Source: Actinomycetaceae bacterium (GTDB lineage Bacteria; Actinomycetota; Actinomycetes; Actinomycetales; Actinomycetaceae). Taken from it: a stretch of 64,000 nt of DNA. Of this stretch, positions 10,220 through 18,050 are shown piece by piece. Below the pieces are notes generated by a model. It did not search any database. It was not told the origin of the DNA and saw only the letters and a program-made list of their open reading frames with translations. The stretch covers positions 234,156 to 298,155 of the forward strand of contig JAUNHH010000001.1 in assembly GCA_030524055.1 (NCBI GenBank), given 5' to 3'. Both the position numbers and the translations under genes were made by a program. Within the stretch, counting starts at the first letter, position 1, and every line of letters begins with the position of its first letter.

Positions 10220-10831
10220 CTATTTGAGCAGGATGACAATGTCAGCGTCACCAACCTCGCTACTTTCGACAACCTCAGTGATGCCAACGGCTTCAGCGGC
10301 TTTGCGGGCCGAAGCCTCCAGGGAGGCGTCACGGTAGTAAACAGTGGAGGTTTCCGCTTCCCAAGCGTCAGCATTAGCTGCACTGACATTGGTAAATCCT
10401 GCATTGGTCAGTTTCGAGGAGTTTTCCGCTGCCCACCCGTCTTGGCCGGTGCCATTAAGAACGGAGACTTTTGCATCGAGCCTTTCGCCGCCAGACGCAG
10501 AGGCTGATTGGTCAGGATTGGCTGCCGCAGGATCAGATTGCCCACCCTCCGAAGCAGCCGAAGGAGCTTCTTGGGCGGACGCATTAGCTTGCGCACCCGA
10601 CTGACCGTCTTTAGCTGCACCACTTTGGGAACTAAAGGCACTTGACTGGTCAGGGGCTGTACCGCGCGAGGTCAGCAGGTGACTTGCCCCCCAGCCAAGC
10701 AGCGGGGCAATAACCAGAACAAGAAGAAAAGGAATGACGTGCCGCCAGCGGGAGGGCTGGGGACGATGCATGCCCACGGGCATATCTTCGCCAGCAACGT
10801 CGAATTCATCCTTGGGATACTGGGTGCTCAC
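10220..10831 (-). CDS. Membrane-anchored LytR_C-domain protein
   Basis: A 203-residue protein with one TM helix (about 28-50), an Ala/Ser/Gln-rich extracellular linker and a C-terminal LytR_C domain (about 118-203) with the typical VSVLNGTGQDGWA start and VYYRD motif. This domain accompanies LytR-CpsA-Psr cell-wall ligases or occurs alone with a single anchor, as here. A role at the cell wall is inferred. No LCP domain is present. Confidence 0.85.
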   Translation of the reverse strand: MSTQYPKDEFDVAGEDMPVGMHRPQPSRWRHVIPFLLVLVIAPLLGWGASHLLTSRGTAPDQSSAFSSQSGAAKDGQSGAQANASAQEAPSAASEGGQSDPAAANPDQSASASGGERLDAKVSVLNGTGQDGWAAENSSKLTNAGFTNVSAANADAWEAETSTVYYRDASLEASARKAAEAVGITEVVESSEVGDADIVILLK

Positions 10832-10964
10832 TAGGCCAGCCTAACGAAGGAAATAAGGGAGCGCGTACACGCCCACGGCGCGCCCTGCCACAATTCTTTA
10901 CCCTCCACCACTTTTCCTCATTCACGAGGCCGGGGCGCGAATTGACGAAAGGTGCTCCACATAA

Positions 10965-11465
10965 CTAGGCGCGCTTACGAACTGGCTCCGAATCCACCTC
11001 CAACAAATCAGCGAAGTAAGTCTGAATACTCTCTTGCGGGATGATTTGGGCACTCGGAGCAGCCGCATCAAGATTCCTTGCAGCTCGAACCATGGCCCAG
11101 GGCCCGCCAGGTACATGACTGAGGTCACTTAGCTGATTTCCCGATAGGGCACCGTAATTCTGAATCACGGCATCAATAACAAGTCGATCAGCTTTGGATA
11201 GCGCGGCAATATCCCCACCACTTAATTCCCGCTCACTAATGGTGTACATCCCTCGATGCAACTCAAAAAGGCGCCGCGACACCGGCCCATATCGCCAGGC
11301 TTCGAAGTCATCGGCGAAAATGGGACACCCCCTCAACCCAAGGGACCAACCTTGCGAGAAGTAAGCAAGTTTCTGCAGTTTGCGCGTTGGAATAGCATCT
11401 TTGAAGTGACGGAGAATATAGCGGGCAACATCAACGATTGTTGCCTGGGCAACCATTACAATCAC
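10965..11465 (-). CDS. Panacea (SocA/DUF4065)-domain protein, putative antitoxin
   Basis: A 166-residue protein with the classic Panacea core: LQKLAYFSQGWSLGLRG (about 30-46), then FEAWRYGPVSRRLFE and a C-terminal LSHVPGGPWA segment. Panacea domains act as broad-range antitoxins in many toxin-antitoxin pairs and as proteolytic adaptors (SocA). It follows the 2TM-GAF-like gene by 24 bases on the same strand, so the two probably form one transcript. It lacks an added DNA-binding domain. Function as the neutraliser of the upstream product is inference. Confidence 0.85.
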   Translation of the reverse strand: MIVMVAQATIVDVARYILRHFKDAIPTRKLQKLAYFSQGWSLGLRGCPIFADDFEAWRYGPVSRRLFELHRGMYTISERELSGGDIAALSKADRLVIDAVIQNYGALSGNQLSDLSHVPGGPWAMVRAARNLDAAAPSAQIIPQESIQTYFADLLEVDSEPVRKRA

Positions 11466-11489
11466 CCCTTTCTCTAATGTGACAGTATT

Positions 11490-12569
11490 CTAACTCGCGT
11501 CTCCCACATTTGCGTCAAGCCCTGCAAGCGAATCCTTGAGATGTGCGGATTCAGGTATGGGATCATCGGCGCCTAAGCTAAGGTCCTCCAGGCCTTGAGC
11601 CAGGACCCTAGCAACAGTACTTCCAATTGCTTGGTGTTCTATCGTCCACACAATACGATCTCGCGAATCGATCATTAAGGTTCCTAGACATTGCTGATTT
11701 TGCCCCACGACAGGAAACTGCATATATGACTTCCATACAGCTCCAGCCCGCCTATCGATCTGAAATTCACTACCATCACCGTCAACTACTGGAACATCGG
11801 TAAAGGGGCGCGAGATGTGGCCACGCGCAATCTCAATTGCATGCCTGCCCCAGGAGGTCTTCTGCGTGAAATCAGAACGTGGCCTATCTGGCCTACCACC
11901 GCACGCGACAAGATGAAGAAAACAGTTCTCCTGTCCATCGGGCAAAAAACTTGACTCCCTTTCCTGCCCATCCTCAGATTCCATATCCGTAAGCGGCACC
12001 TCGAGAGAATATAAGCAGATCCGCAGACCATCCTCAGGAAACAAACGCACTGCTGCCGTCAGCACAGTCTGAATAAATTGACGAGCAGCAAATTCATTAC
12101 GCTCAGAACGAGCCAATTTAATGAGGGCATCAATTATCCCATTTAGCTCGTCATTGAACTTCACTATGTGCCTCGACCGATTCCTCTCTATCTGCTCATT
12201 TTTCTTTTCTCGCCATACCTCATAAGTAGCACTTGCAATAGCAAGCAGCGAAATAACAGCGATCGCGCCAACGTTTCGCATGGTCAGCGGGAAGAGTGGC
12301 GCACGGAACAGCTGAGCACCGATAACCCCTGCGACAACCAACATCGCAGAGAAAAACACCCTAACCACTAGGGAACGACGAGTAACCGCACGCGGCGAAA
12401 TCCAAGTCTGTTTCAACCACGAGGAAGCAAAGTAACGCTCTATTTTTGCACGCACCAGCGCTGGCACGGGCCCATCATGCAGCCGCATGAGAAAACGGTT
12501 CACTACACCCCCTCGAGCAGAGTATCCAAAGAGGTAATGACCAGCGCGAACAGCGAGGCCTCTTCCCAC
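11490..12569 (-). CDS. Two-TM protein with cytosolic GAF-like domain
   Basis: A 359-residue protein. A basic N-terminal region (1-65) is followed by TM1 at about 69-87, TM2 at about 99-116 and a charged helix (about 117-165, possibly coiled). A GAF-like fold runs from about 165 to 335; its last part shows the usual pattern SYMQFPVVGQNQQCLGTLMI followed by an amphipathic helix. It is not recognised as a known toxin or kinase. Its coupling to a Panacea gene suggests a toxin-antitoxin or stress-sensing pair with a membrane-bound partner. It is transcribed away from the GIY-YIG gene, from a shared 142-base gap. Confidence 0.6.
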   Translation of the reverse strand: MGRGLAVRAGHYLFGYSARGGVVNRFLMRLHDGPVPALVRAKIERYFASSWLKQTWISPRAVTRRSLVVRVFFSAMLVVAGVIGAQLFRAPLFPLTMRNVGAIAVISLLAIASATYEVWREKKNEQIERNRSRHIVKFNDELNGIIDALIKLARSERNEFAARQFIQTVLTAAVRLFPEDGLRICLYSLEVPLTDMESEDGQERESSFLPDGQENCFLHLVACGGRPDRPRSDFTQKTSWGRHAIEIARGHISRPFTDVPVVDGDGSEFQIDRRAGAVWKSYMQFPVVGQNQQCLGTLMIDSRDRIVWTIEHQAIGSTVARVLAQGLEDLSLGADDPIPESAHLKDSLAGLDANVGDAS

Positions 12570-12711
12570 TCCAAGTTTCCACTTAGACTATCTAAAGAGT
12601 GATATTAGCTGATAAGGGTAGATACGGGAAGGGTTCAAGCAGATACGCCCTCACCCAGAAGTCCACTTACGGTCCCACGATCCCTAATATCATGACTGCT
12701 TCAATTAAGGG

Positions 12712-13587
12712 ATGAGCACCCCGCGTTCCATCAATCTGTTTCTTATTGACGGCACAGGGAATGGTCGCATCAAATGCACCCTTCCCAATTGGACGGGAGT
12801 TACCTATCTAATCCCGCGCACTGATCTAGCTGCCTGCAAAGATCGTTTAGAGCTCACACAGACTGGCATTTACCTGCTACTAGGGAAAGACGACAGTACC
12901 GGCAACGACTCTGTTTACATCGGCCAGGCGCGGACAAGAAAGAATGGTAAGGGCGTCTTGGGTCGCATCAAGGAACACATTGGGGAAGAGAACCTCAATT
13001 ACTGGACTCATGCCATTGTCCTCATCACATCAAATGACTCATTTGGCGCTACGGAAATTAGTTACCTGGAAAATCTATTCTATTCATGGGCAATAAGTGC
13101 AGGGCGATTCCAGGTGACCAACGGAAATGAACCCTCGCCAGGAAATATAACGGAGGAAAAAGAAGCAGAGCTTTTAGAGTTTGCGGAATATTCTCGGTTA
13201 GTCATTGCCACACTTGGCTACAAACTTTTCGACCCAATCGGCCAACCCCATTCAAAGTCATCAACGGAAAATCGGGAACCGCTCTTGTACTTAAACCTGG
13301 GCGATTCATCAGGAATCGGCCGACAAACGAGCGACGGCTTCGTTGTCTTGGCTGGCAGCAGGTTGCGATCAAGGGTCAGCAAGTCCTGCCCAGTTACCGC
13401 GTCGAAAGCACGAGTTCAACATGCTGCAGATATCGACTCCGCGATGAGACTCAGCACGGACGTACTATTCAACAGTCCGTCTTCCGCAGCTGCATTTATT
13501 ATTGGGACAAGTATCAATGGTCGCATTGCGTGGAAAACAGTCGATGGCGTGCCGCTGAAAAATCTCGAAACCCGCGACCTTCTATAG
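12712..13587 (+). CDS. GIY-YIG nuclease-fold protein with DUF4357
   Basis: A 291-residue cytosolic protein. The N-terminal GIY-YIG fold begins TGIYLLLG (about 51-58), then VYIGQARTR (about 68-76) and a Glu-containing helix (EISYLENLF). The C-terminal DUF4357 domain (about 205-291) has FVVLAGSRLR and ends SINGRIAWKTVDG. Family members are found in mobile and defence-associated regions; targets are unknown. Divergent from the 2TM-GAF/Panacea pair, it completes a three-gene accessory island between core genes. Confidence 0.85.
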   Translation: MSTPRSINLFLIDGTGNGRIKCTLPNWTGVTYLIPRTDLAACKDRLELTQTGIYLLLGKDDSTGNDSVYIGQARTRKNGKGVLGRIKEHIGEENLNYWTHAIVLITSNDSFGATEISYLENLFYSWAISAGRFQVTNGNEPSPGNITEEKEAELLEFAEYSRLVIATLGYKLFDPIGQPHSKSSTENREPLLYLNLGDSSGIGRQTSDGFVVLAGSRLRSRVSKSCPVTASKARVQHAADIDSAMRLSTDVLFNSPSSAAAFIIGTSINGRIAWKTVDGVPLKNLETRDLL

Positions 13588-13714
13588 CTACAGACTGCAT
13601 TTCATCGAGATATGAACTGCGGCTTCCTGTTTTTTCAGACTGGAAGTGTCCTGTCGCAAGTTTGAGGCGATGTTGCGCGCGCAGATGTGGGTGGCTCCAG
13701 GCACACTAGATGCC

Positions 13715-14398
13715 ATGACTGAATCTACCTCGCGCCCTTTATCCGAACTCGTTGATCCAGGATGGGCTGATGCTCTTGCCCCTGTTGAAGATCGTGTCCA
13801 CGCTTTAGGTGAAATGCTGCGCGAGGAAGTTGCTGCAGGCGATGGCTATTTACCTGCCGGTACAGATGTTTTACGCGCCTTCACCTACCCCTTTGATCAG
13901 GTCAAGGTTCTGATTGTTGGGCAAGACCCCTACCCCACCCCAGGCCACGCGATGGGACTCAGTTTCTCCGTCGCACCGGGAGTAGAAATCCCCCGTTCCC
14001 TGGTCAATATCTTCACTGAACTGGAATCAGACCTCGGACTGCCTCGTCCCACCAGTGGAGACCTCACTCCATGGGCGAATGAAGGAGTCTGTCTCCTGAA
14101 CAGGGTCCTCACTGTTCGCCCTGGAGCTGCCGGATCTCATCGTGGCCGCGGATGGGAAGAAGTCACTGAACAGGCAATCCGCGCCCTCGTTGCACGAAAT
14201 ACACCTTTAGTTGCCATCCTTTGGGGTCGCGATGCGCAAAACCTTGCGCCGCTCCTCGGTGGCACCCCCAGCATTAAGTCTCCGCACCCCTCTCCCCTGT
14301 CAGCGCGGCGCGGATTCTTCGGGTCACGGCCTTTCTCTCAAGCCAATGACATGTTGGTTGCCCAGGGAACCGAACCTGTGAATTGGCAGCTCCCGTGA
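13715..14398 (+). CDS. ung: Uracil-DNA glycosylase
   Basis: A family 1 UDG of 227 residues, the standard length, that removes uracil from DNA in base-excision repair. It has water-activating D71 in GQDPYP (69-74), AMGLSFSV and the C-terminal [18 protein letters not shown] loop. The ATG at 13715 gives the usual size; an earlier in-frame ATG at 13646 would add 23 atypical residues. The ribosome site is weak. Confidence 0.95.
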   Translation: MTESTSRPLSELVDPGWADALAPVEDRVHALGEMLREEVAAGDGYLPAGTDVLRAFTYPFDQVKVLIVGQDPYPTPGHAMGLSFSVAPGVEIPRSLVNIFTELESDLGLPRPTSGDLTPWANEGVCLLNRVLTVRPGAAGSHRGRGWEEVTEQAIRALVARNTPLVAILWGRDAQNLAPLLGGTPSIKSPHPSPLSARRGFFGSRPFSQANDMLVAQGTEPVNWQLP

Positions 14399-14519
14399 GT
14401 GCCTATCACTGTACCCATGACCGCTTTTCAGCACAGAACATGCGGGAGTAGCCACAGAACGCCTGCCCAGTATCCTTAAAATATCAGGGTCAAGATAAAC
14501 CAACTGATGCCGCCAGGTA

Positions 14520-14579
14520 TGCAAACCGCCACCACGACGTATTTTTGGCAACGAATCTACGTTGTGGGAGCGGTTTGTG
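14520..14579 (+). repeat. 61-bp palindromic element, copy 1
   Basis: Arms of about 22 bases (GCAAACCGCCACCACGACGT and its near complement ending GCGGTTTGTG) enclose a loop of about 16 bases. The sequence is homologous to the copies at 49.6-50.0 and 53.7-53.8 kb. A half copy (GCGGACAAACCGCCGC) follows at about 14662-14677. These two elements and the promoter at 14684 are all I see in the 14399-14756 gap. Confidence 0.75.
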
Positions 14580-14683
14580 TTTTATAGGCCGCACGCCAAA
14601 ATTCTGACCTGTACAAATAGGTACAGCCTCGGCGCCTCAGACGCCCATCCCCACCACACACGCGGACAAACCGCCGCACCCCC

Positions 14684-14712
14684 TTGACGGCATGTAGCAC
14701 TCCTACTACATT
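14684..14712 (+). promoter_or_regulatory. Sigma70-type promoter of the ABC exporter
   Basis: TTGACG (14684-14689), a 17-base spacer, then TACATT (14707-14712), 44 bases upstream of the ATPase start. It is a near-consensus housekeeping promoter. Confidence 0.7.
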
Positions 14713-14756
14713 AGGTCGCAGCACTCGCTCCACATTCTCGACCAAAGGAAACGCCA

Positions 14757-15602
14757 ATGCCTCCCCTCGTCGAAGTTACGGATCTGCATTTTCGGTGGGA
14801 CAAAGAGGAAGTCCTCCGGGGCCTGTCCATGACTATGGAATCAGGCCAACTCACCTGCCTTCTTGGCCCCAATGGCGCCGGCAAAACCACCCTGGTAGAA
14901 AATCTTCTCGGATCTGTCAGGCCCGACCGCGGCACAGTCGCAGTCCTCGGCCACAACCCCACTTCTGCACCACCATCGTTCTGGCCTCAGATCGGTCTGG
15001 TCCAACAAAGCTGGTCTGACCACCCAAAATGGCGCGTGCATGAGCATTTGGAATGGATCCGCACTCACCTTGCATCGGTTACCAGCACACGCACGGTTAT
15101 GGAAGTCCTCGAAGCAGTGGGCCTGCCAGAAAAAGCGAAAGAGAGGATTAGTTCTCTGTCCGGAGGACAGCGTCGCCGGATGGATTTTGCCGCCGCCATT
15201 CTTTCTCAGCCAAAAGTGTTGATTCTCGACGAGCCCACCACGGGCCTGGACCCTATCTCTAAAGCACAAATTCACGATCTTGTGTCGGATTGTCTCGACC
15301 ATGGGGCCGCCGTTTTATATACCACGCACGACCTGGCCGAGGCCCACAAGATTTCCTCTCGCATCACCATTATGAAAGATGGCGTATTTGCTATTTCTGG
15401 CACTGCTGATGAAATCCTCGCGCAGCATTCTCAGTCAGTAGAAATAACCTGGGTAGAGGATGGCCGCTCTTTTGTCCATTCCACTGAAACTCCGGAAGCC
15501 TATTTACGCACTCTCCTCCAGCGCGATATCCACCATCTTTCCGTGACACGCCCGACACTCGAGGACGCCTACATCGCAATAATGAATAAGGAGAACTCCT
15601 GA
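14757..15602 (+). CDS. ABC transporter ATP-binding protein
   Basis: A 281-residue ATPase of the ABC-2 export type. Walker A is GPNGAGKT (37-44), signature LSGGQ (134-138) and Walker B VLILDEP (154-160). The substrate is unknown; such ABC-2 pairs export drugs, peptides or lipids. The ribosome site AAAGGAA lies 6 bases before the ATG. Stop and next start overlap as TGATG, so the permease is translationally coupled. The DNA-binding gene at the operon end suggests self-regulation. Confidence 0.93.
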   Translation: MPPLVEVTDLHFRWDKEEVLRGLSMTMESGQLTCLLGPNGAGKTTLVENLLGSVRPDRGTVAVLGHNPTSAPPSFWPQIGLVQQSWSDHPKWRVHEHLEWIRTHLASVTSTRTVMEVLEAVGLPEKAKERISSLSGGQRRRMDFAAAILSQPKVLILDEPTTGLDPISKAQIHDLVSDCLDHGAAVLYTTHDLAEAHKISSRITIMKDGVFAISGTADEILAQHSQSVEITWVEDGRSFVHSTETPEAYLRTLLQRDIHHLSVTRPTLEDAYIAIMNKENS

Positions 15603-16453
15603 TGAAACCCTCTTCCGCAGTGTTGCGTGCAGCATTAATCCAAGCCAAAGTGGAGCTTCGCCCCTATTTTACTGGACCTTCTCTTATCGCTCTGGTCGCA
15701 ATGCCCATCTCGCTCTCGCTTGTCGTCTTTTTTATTGGCATTAATGAAGTGCAGATAGATGGGTGGGGGCCAATTATGTTTGTGGGCGCCGCTGCCACAA
15801 TGGCCACAATGCTCCCCATGCAATTAACCTCCGAGTTTTATACAGACAGGGTCACAGGAGCACTTTTCCGCCTAAGAATTCTCCCCCACGGCACATTGTC
15901 ATGGAGCATTGGGAAGACAATCAGCCAATTCGTATTATTTTGCCTTCCGCAACTTCTTGTCCTTATTGTGGGCGCCCTATTTTTTCCCACATCCCTCTCA
16001 TCTCCCGGGAAAATCGCTGGACTGATACTTGTCGCAGTATTTTCCGCAGCGGCCTGCGCTCCTCTCGGTTTTATTCTCGGCAGTCAAGTACGGGGAATGT
16101 ATTCGCTGGCATTCTTTAGCATTGTTCTACTTACTCTCTTTGTCACCTCCGGGGGTTTCTTCCCTATTACAACCCTCTCCTTGTTTGTCCAGATCATCCA
16201 TCTTGTTTTCCCCTTTTATTGGGCAGGTCATTTGGCACGCTGGGTCCTCCTTGATTCCCCTGCGCCGCAATATGAATTTGGCGGCTCATCCCAGCCACTC
16301 ATTGCCATTGCCATTCTGCTTGCCTGGCTGATCGTCGGTTTCGCAGTTGCGTCAGTTGTGGTGCGTCATTCCTTCCGCACGGAATCCTTGAGTACCCTTG
16401 AGAAAATGCGCCGCGCCTTCAAATCGGAGTCAGGTCTATATATCAATGGCTGA
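15602..16453 (+). CDS. ABC-2 type permease
   Basis: A 283-residue integral membrane protein with six hydrophobic segments (about 24-44, 57-77, 102-126, 136-160, 170-195 and 237-258). It is the membrane half of the exporter encoded just upstream and overlaps it by one base. Its 3' end overlaps the regulator gene by 8 bases, indicating a tight three-gene operon. Confidence 0.88.
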   Translation: MKPSSAVLRAALIQAKVELRPYFTGPSLIALVAMPISLSLVVFFIGINEVQIDGWGPIMFVGAAATMATMLPMQLTSEFYTDRVTGALFRLRILPHGTLSWSIGKTISQFVLFCLPQLLVLIVGALFFPTSLSSPGKIAGLILVAVFSAAACAPLGFILGSQVRGMYSLAFFSIVLLTLFVTSGGFFPITTLSLFVQIIHLVFPFYWAGHLARWVLLDSPAPQYEFGGSSQPLIAIAILLAWLIVGFAVASVVVRHSFRTESLSTLEKMRRAFKSESGLYING

Positions 16454-16673
16454 GTCAGATATCGTCCACAATCGCATCGCCGTGCTGCGTGCAGATCGGA
16501 AAGTCTCGCGCCGCCAGCTCGCCGATGCCCTTGGGGTCCACTACCAAACCATTGGCTACCTCGAGCGCGGCGAGTACTCGCCTTCGCTGGCCCTCGCACT
16601 GCGAATCGCTGCCTATTTTGGTGTGGCTGTCGAATCCGTCTTCTCATTGGAGGAGTTCCCGCCGCTCACCTGA
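16446..16673 (+). CDS. Small HTH (Xre-type) transcriptional regulator
   Basis: A 75-residue protein that is essentially one lambda-repressor-like helix-turn-helix (RRQLADALGVHYQTIGYLERG, about residues 20-40) with an AAYFGVAVESVFS tail, as in the short YozG-like regulators that accompany ABC-2 exporters. The start at 16446 lies inside the permease end; the alternative upstream frame has no family-like sequence. It probably regulates the operon. Confidence 0.87.
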   Translation: MAESDIVHNRIAVLRADRKVSRRQLADALGVHYQTIGYLERGEYSPSLALALRIAAYFGVAVESVFSLEEFPPLT

Positions 16674-16706
16674 GGCGCGCCAGATCCAATGGTTCTTTTT
16701 TGCCGC

Positions 16707-16744
16707 GGCCCCGCCCTCGTCAATACAACTACGAGGGCGGGGCC
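16707..16744. terminator. Inverted pair of the dispersed GC word after the HTH gene
   Basis: A perfect 14-bp stem (GGCCCCGCCCTCGT and its complement) with a 10-base loop. It contains exact copies at 16709-16719 (minus) and 16732-16742 (plus). It lies between the exporter operon and the converging tRNA gene. The flank ATTTGCCCAGGTC is also found next to the copy at 49899. Confidence 0.75.
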
Positions 16745-16826
16745 ACAATTTGCCCAGGTCAGAATTTTCAGCATCCACCCCAGAAAAACAAAGCGCCCCA
16801 CCCGGACTGGGTGAGGCGTTTTCTTG

Positions 16827-16899
16827 AGCCACCTGCGAGACTCGAACTCGCGACCGTCCGCTTACAAGGCGGGTGCTCTACCAACTGAGCTAAGGTGGC
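16827..16899 (-). tRNA. tRNA-Thr (anticodon UGU)
   Basis: It folds as a 73-base cloverleaf. The acceptor is GCCACCT/AGGTGGC, the D arm GCTC...GAGC, the anticodon loop CTTGTAA with anticodon TGT, and the T arm GCGAG-TTCGAGT-CTCGC. The anticodon stem has one C-A mismatch at its outer end. CCA is not encoded. It reads codon ACA. Confidence 0.93.
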
Positions 16900-17031
16900 G
16901 CGGTTTTTACCGCTGCGCCAAAAGGCACGCAAGATAGTGTGCCATGTTCAGGCTCAGAAACCCGAATCCGTCCACGTAATTCACGTCATATCGGGGTGAT
17001 CCAATCGTGGCCCCTCACACAGCTAGCCGCA

Positions 17032-17042
17032 CCCCGCCCTCG
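17032..17042 (-). repeat. Dispersed GC word, single copy
   Basis: An exact minus-strand copy just left of the hairpin that follows the DsbA-like gene. Apart from this copy and the hairpin, I see nothing in 16902-17129. Confidence 0.9.
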
Positions 17043-17054
17043 TGGACACGAAAA

Positions 17055-17094
17055 CCGCGAGCGCAAAGACTGTATCCAGCCCTTACGCTCGCGG
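17055..17094 (-). terminator. Hairpin after the DsbA-like gene
   Basis: CCGCGAGCG pairs with CGCTCGCGG across a 22-base loop, 36 bases beyond the stop. There is no T-run on either side. Confidence 0.55.
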
Positions 17095-17129
17095 CCCTGT
17101 GGCTAGGCGCATGAAGCGCCCGCTAGCGT

Positions 17130-17981
17130 CTACTTCTTTGCGGCGAGATCGCCAACAATGGCGGTGTAGACCTGTTCAGGAGTGGCAGAACGATAGTCCG
17201 GCAAGGGCCTGACCTGCCCATTAACCACGAACTCAGGGGTACCAACACGTGGCTGCCCATCTTGCCCAATCTGACGGCCCTGTACCGGAGCCTTACCCCA
17301 TGCATCTGTGGCTTTCTTGAGGTAGTTCTCGGCCACTGTTGCGCCAGGAATCTTGTCAGCCACATTGGCGGGGACTCCCGCTTGGATGGCGATTTCCTTG
17401 ATCTTGTTGCGCGAGTTCCGCGGATTCTGTGTCACGTCGCCCTTGCCAGCGTTGTACTCAGACTGGAAGTAGGACATCATCGAGTGATGGAACTTTGTCC
17501 AGTTTTCAGGCGATTCGCGGGCGATAATGAAACTTGCTGATGTGCCGACCTGATGGAAGGGCATATTCACTGTTACCACGGGGCGGAATTCAATATTGTA
17601 TTTGCCATCTGTGGCGCCCTTAGTCAGTTGCTCCCCAGCGATCACATCCACATCAGCGCAGACGTGGCAGGAGTAGTCGAAGTACTCCACCAGCGTGGGC
17701 AGTGCGGGGTCAGCTTTACCAACTCCCAGGTGGGAGAACACAATCGGTCCACCCTCAGCGTGTTCGCCGAAAACCTCAGTTGGGTTCACAGAATTTGCTG
17801 CCTGATCCTCACGCACTTGATTCCATACGACCACCGATACAGAGACAACAATGGCCAGCACCAGGGCAGTCACTACACCAATAATGACAAGTTTGACCTG
17901 TTTATCTTTGCGAGCCTGCGCCTCACGCATTTCACGGGCTTTAACGCGCGCTGCATCTGAGGCTTTAGGGGTTTTGGCCAT
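17130..17981 (-). CDS. Membrane-anchored DsbA-family thioredoxin-fold protein
   Basis: A 283-residue protein. A charged cytosolic N-terminus precedes a TM helix (about 30-53) and an extracellular thioredoxin-like domain with active-site C105-H-V-C108 in YFDYSCHVCADVD; the cis-Pro region is GTPEFVVNG. It is likely to form or shuffle disulfides in exported proteins. I chose the ATG at 17981 because AGAGGTGG lies 7 bases upstream; the ATG at 17999 lacks this. Confidence 0.9.
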   Translation of the reverse strand: MAKTPKASDAARVKAREMREAQARKDKQVKLVIIGVVTALVLAIVVSVSVVVWNQVREDQAANSVNPTEVFGEHAEGGPIVFSHLGVGKADPALPTLVEYFDYSCHVCADVDVIAGEQLTKGATDGKYNIEFRPVVTVNMPFHQVGTSASFIIARESPENWTKFHHSMMSYFQSEYNAGKGDVTQNPRNSRNKIKEIAIQAGVPANVADKIPGATVAENYLKKATDAWGKAPVQGRQIGQDGQPRVGTPEFVVNGQVRPLPDYRSATPEQVYTAIVGDLAAKK

Positions 17982-18050
17982 AACGGAGCCACCTCTCATG
18001 TCGATTCACACCCAACACTAGCGATCTCCGCAGGACGTTGTCGCATAAGG

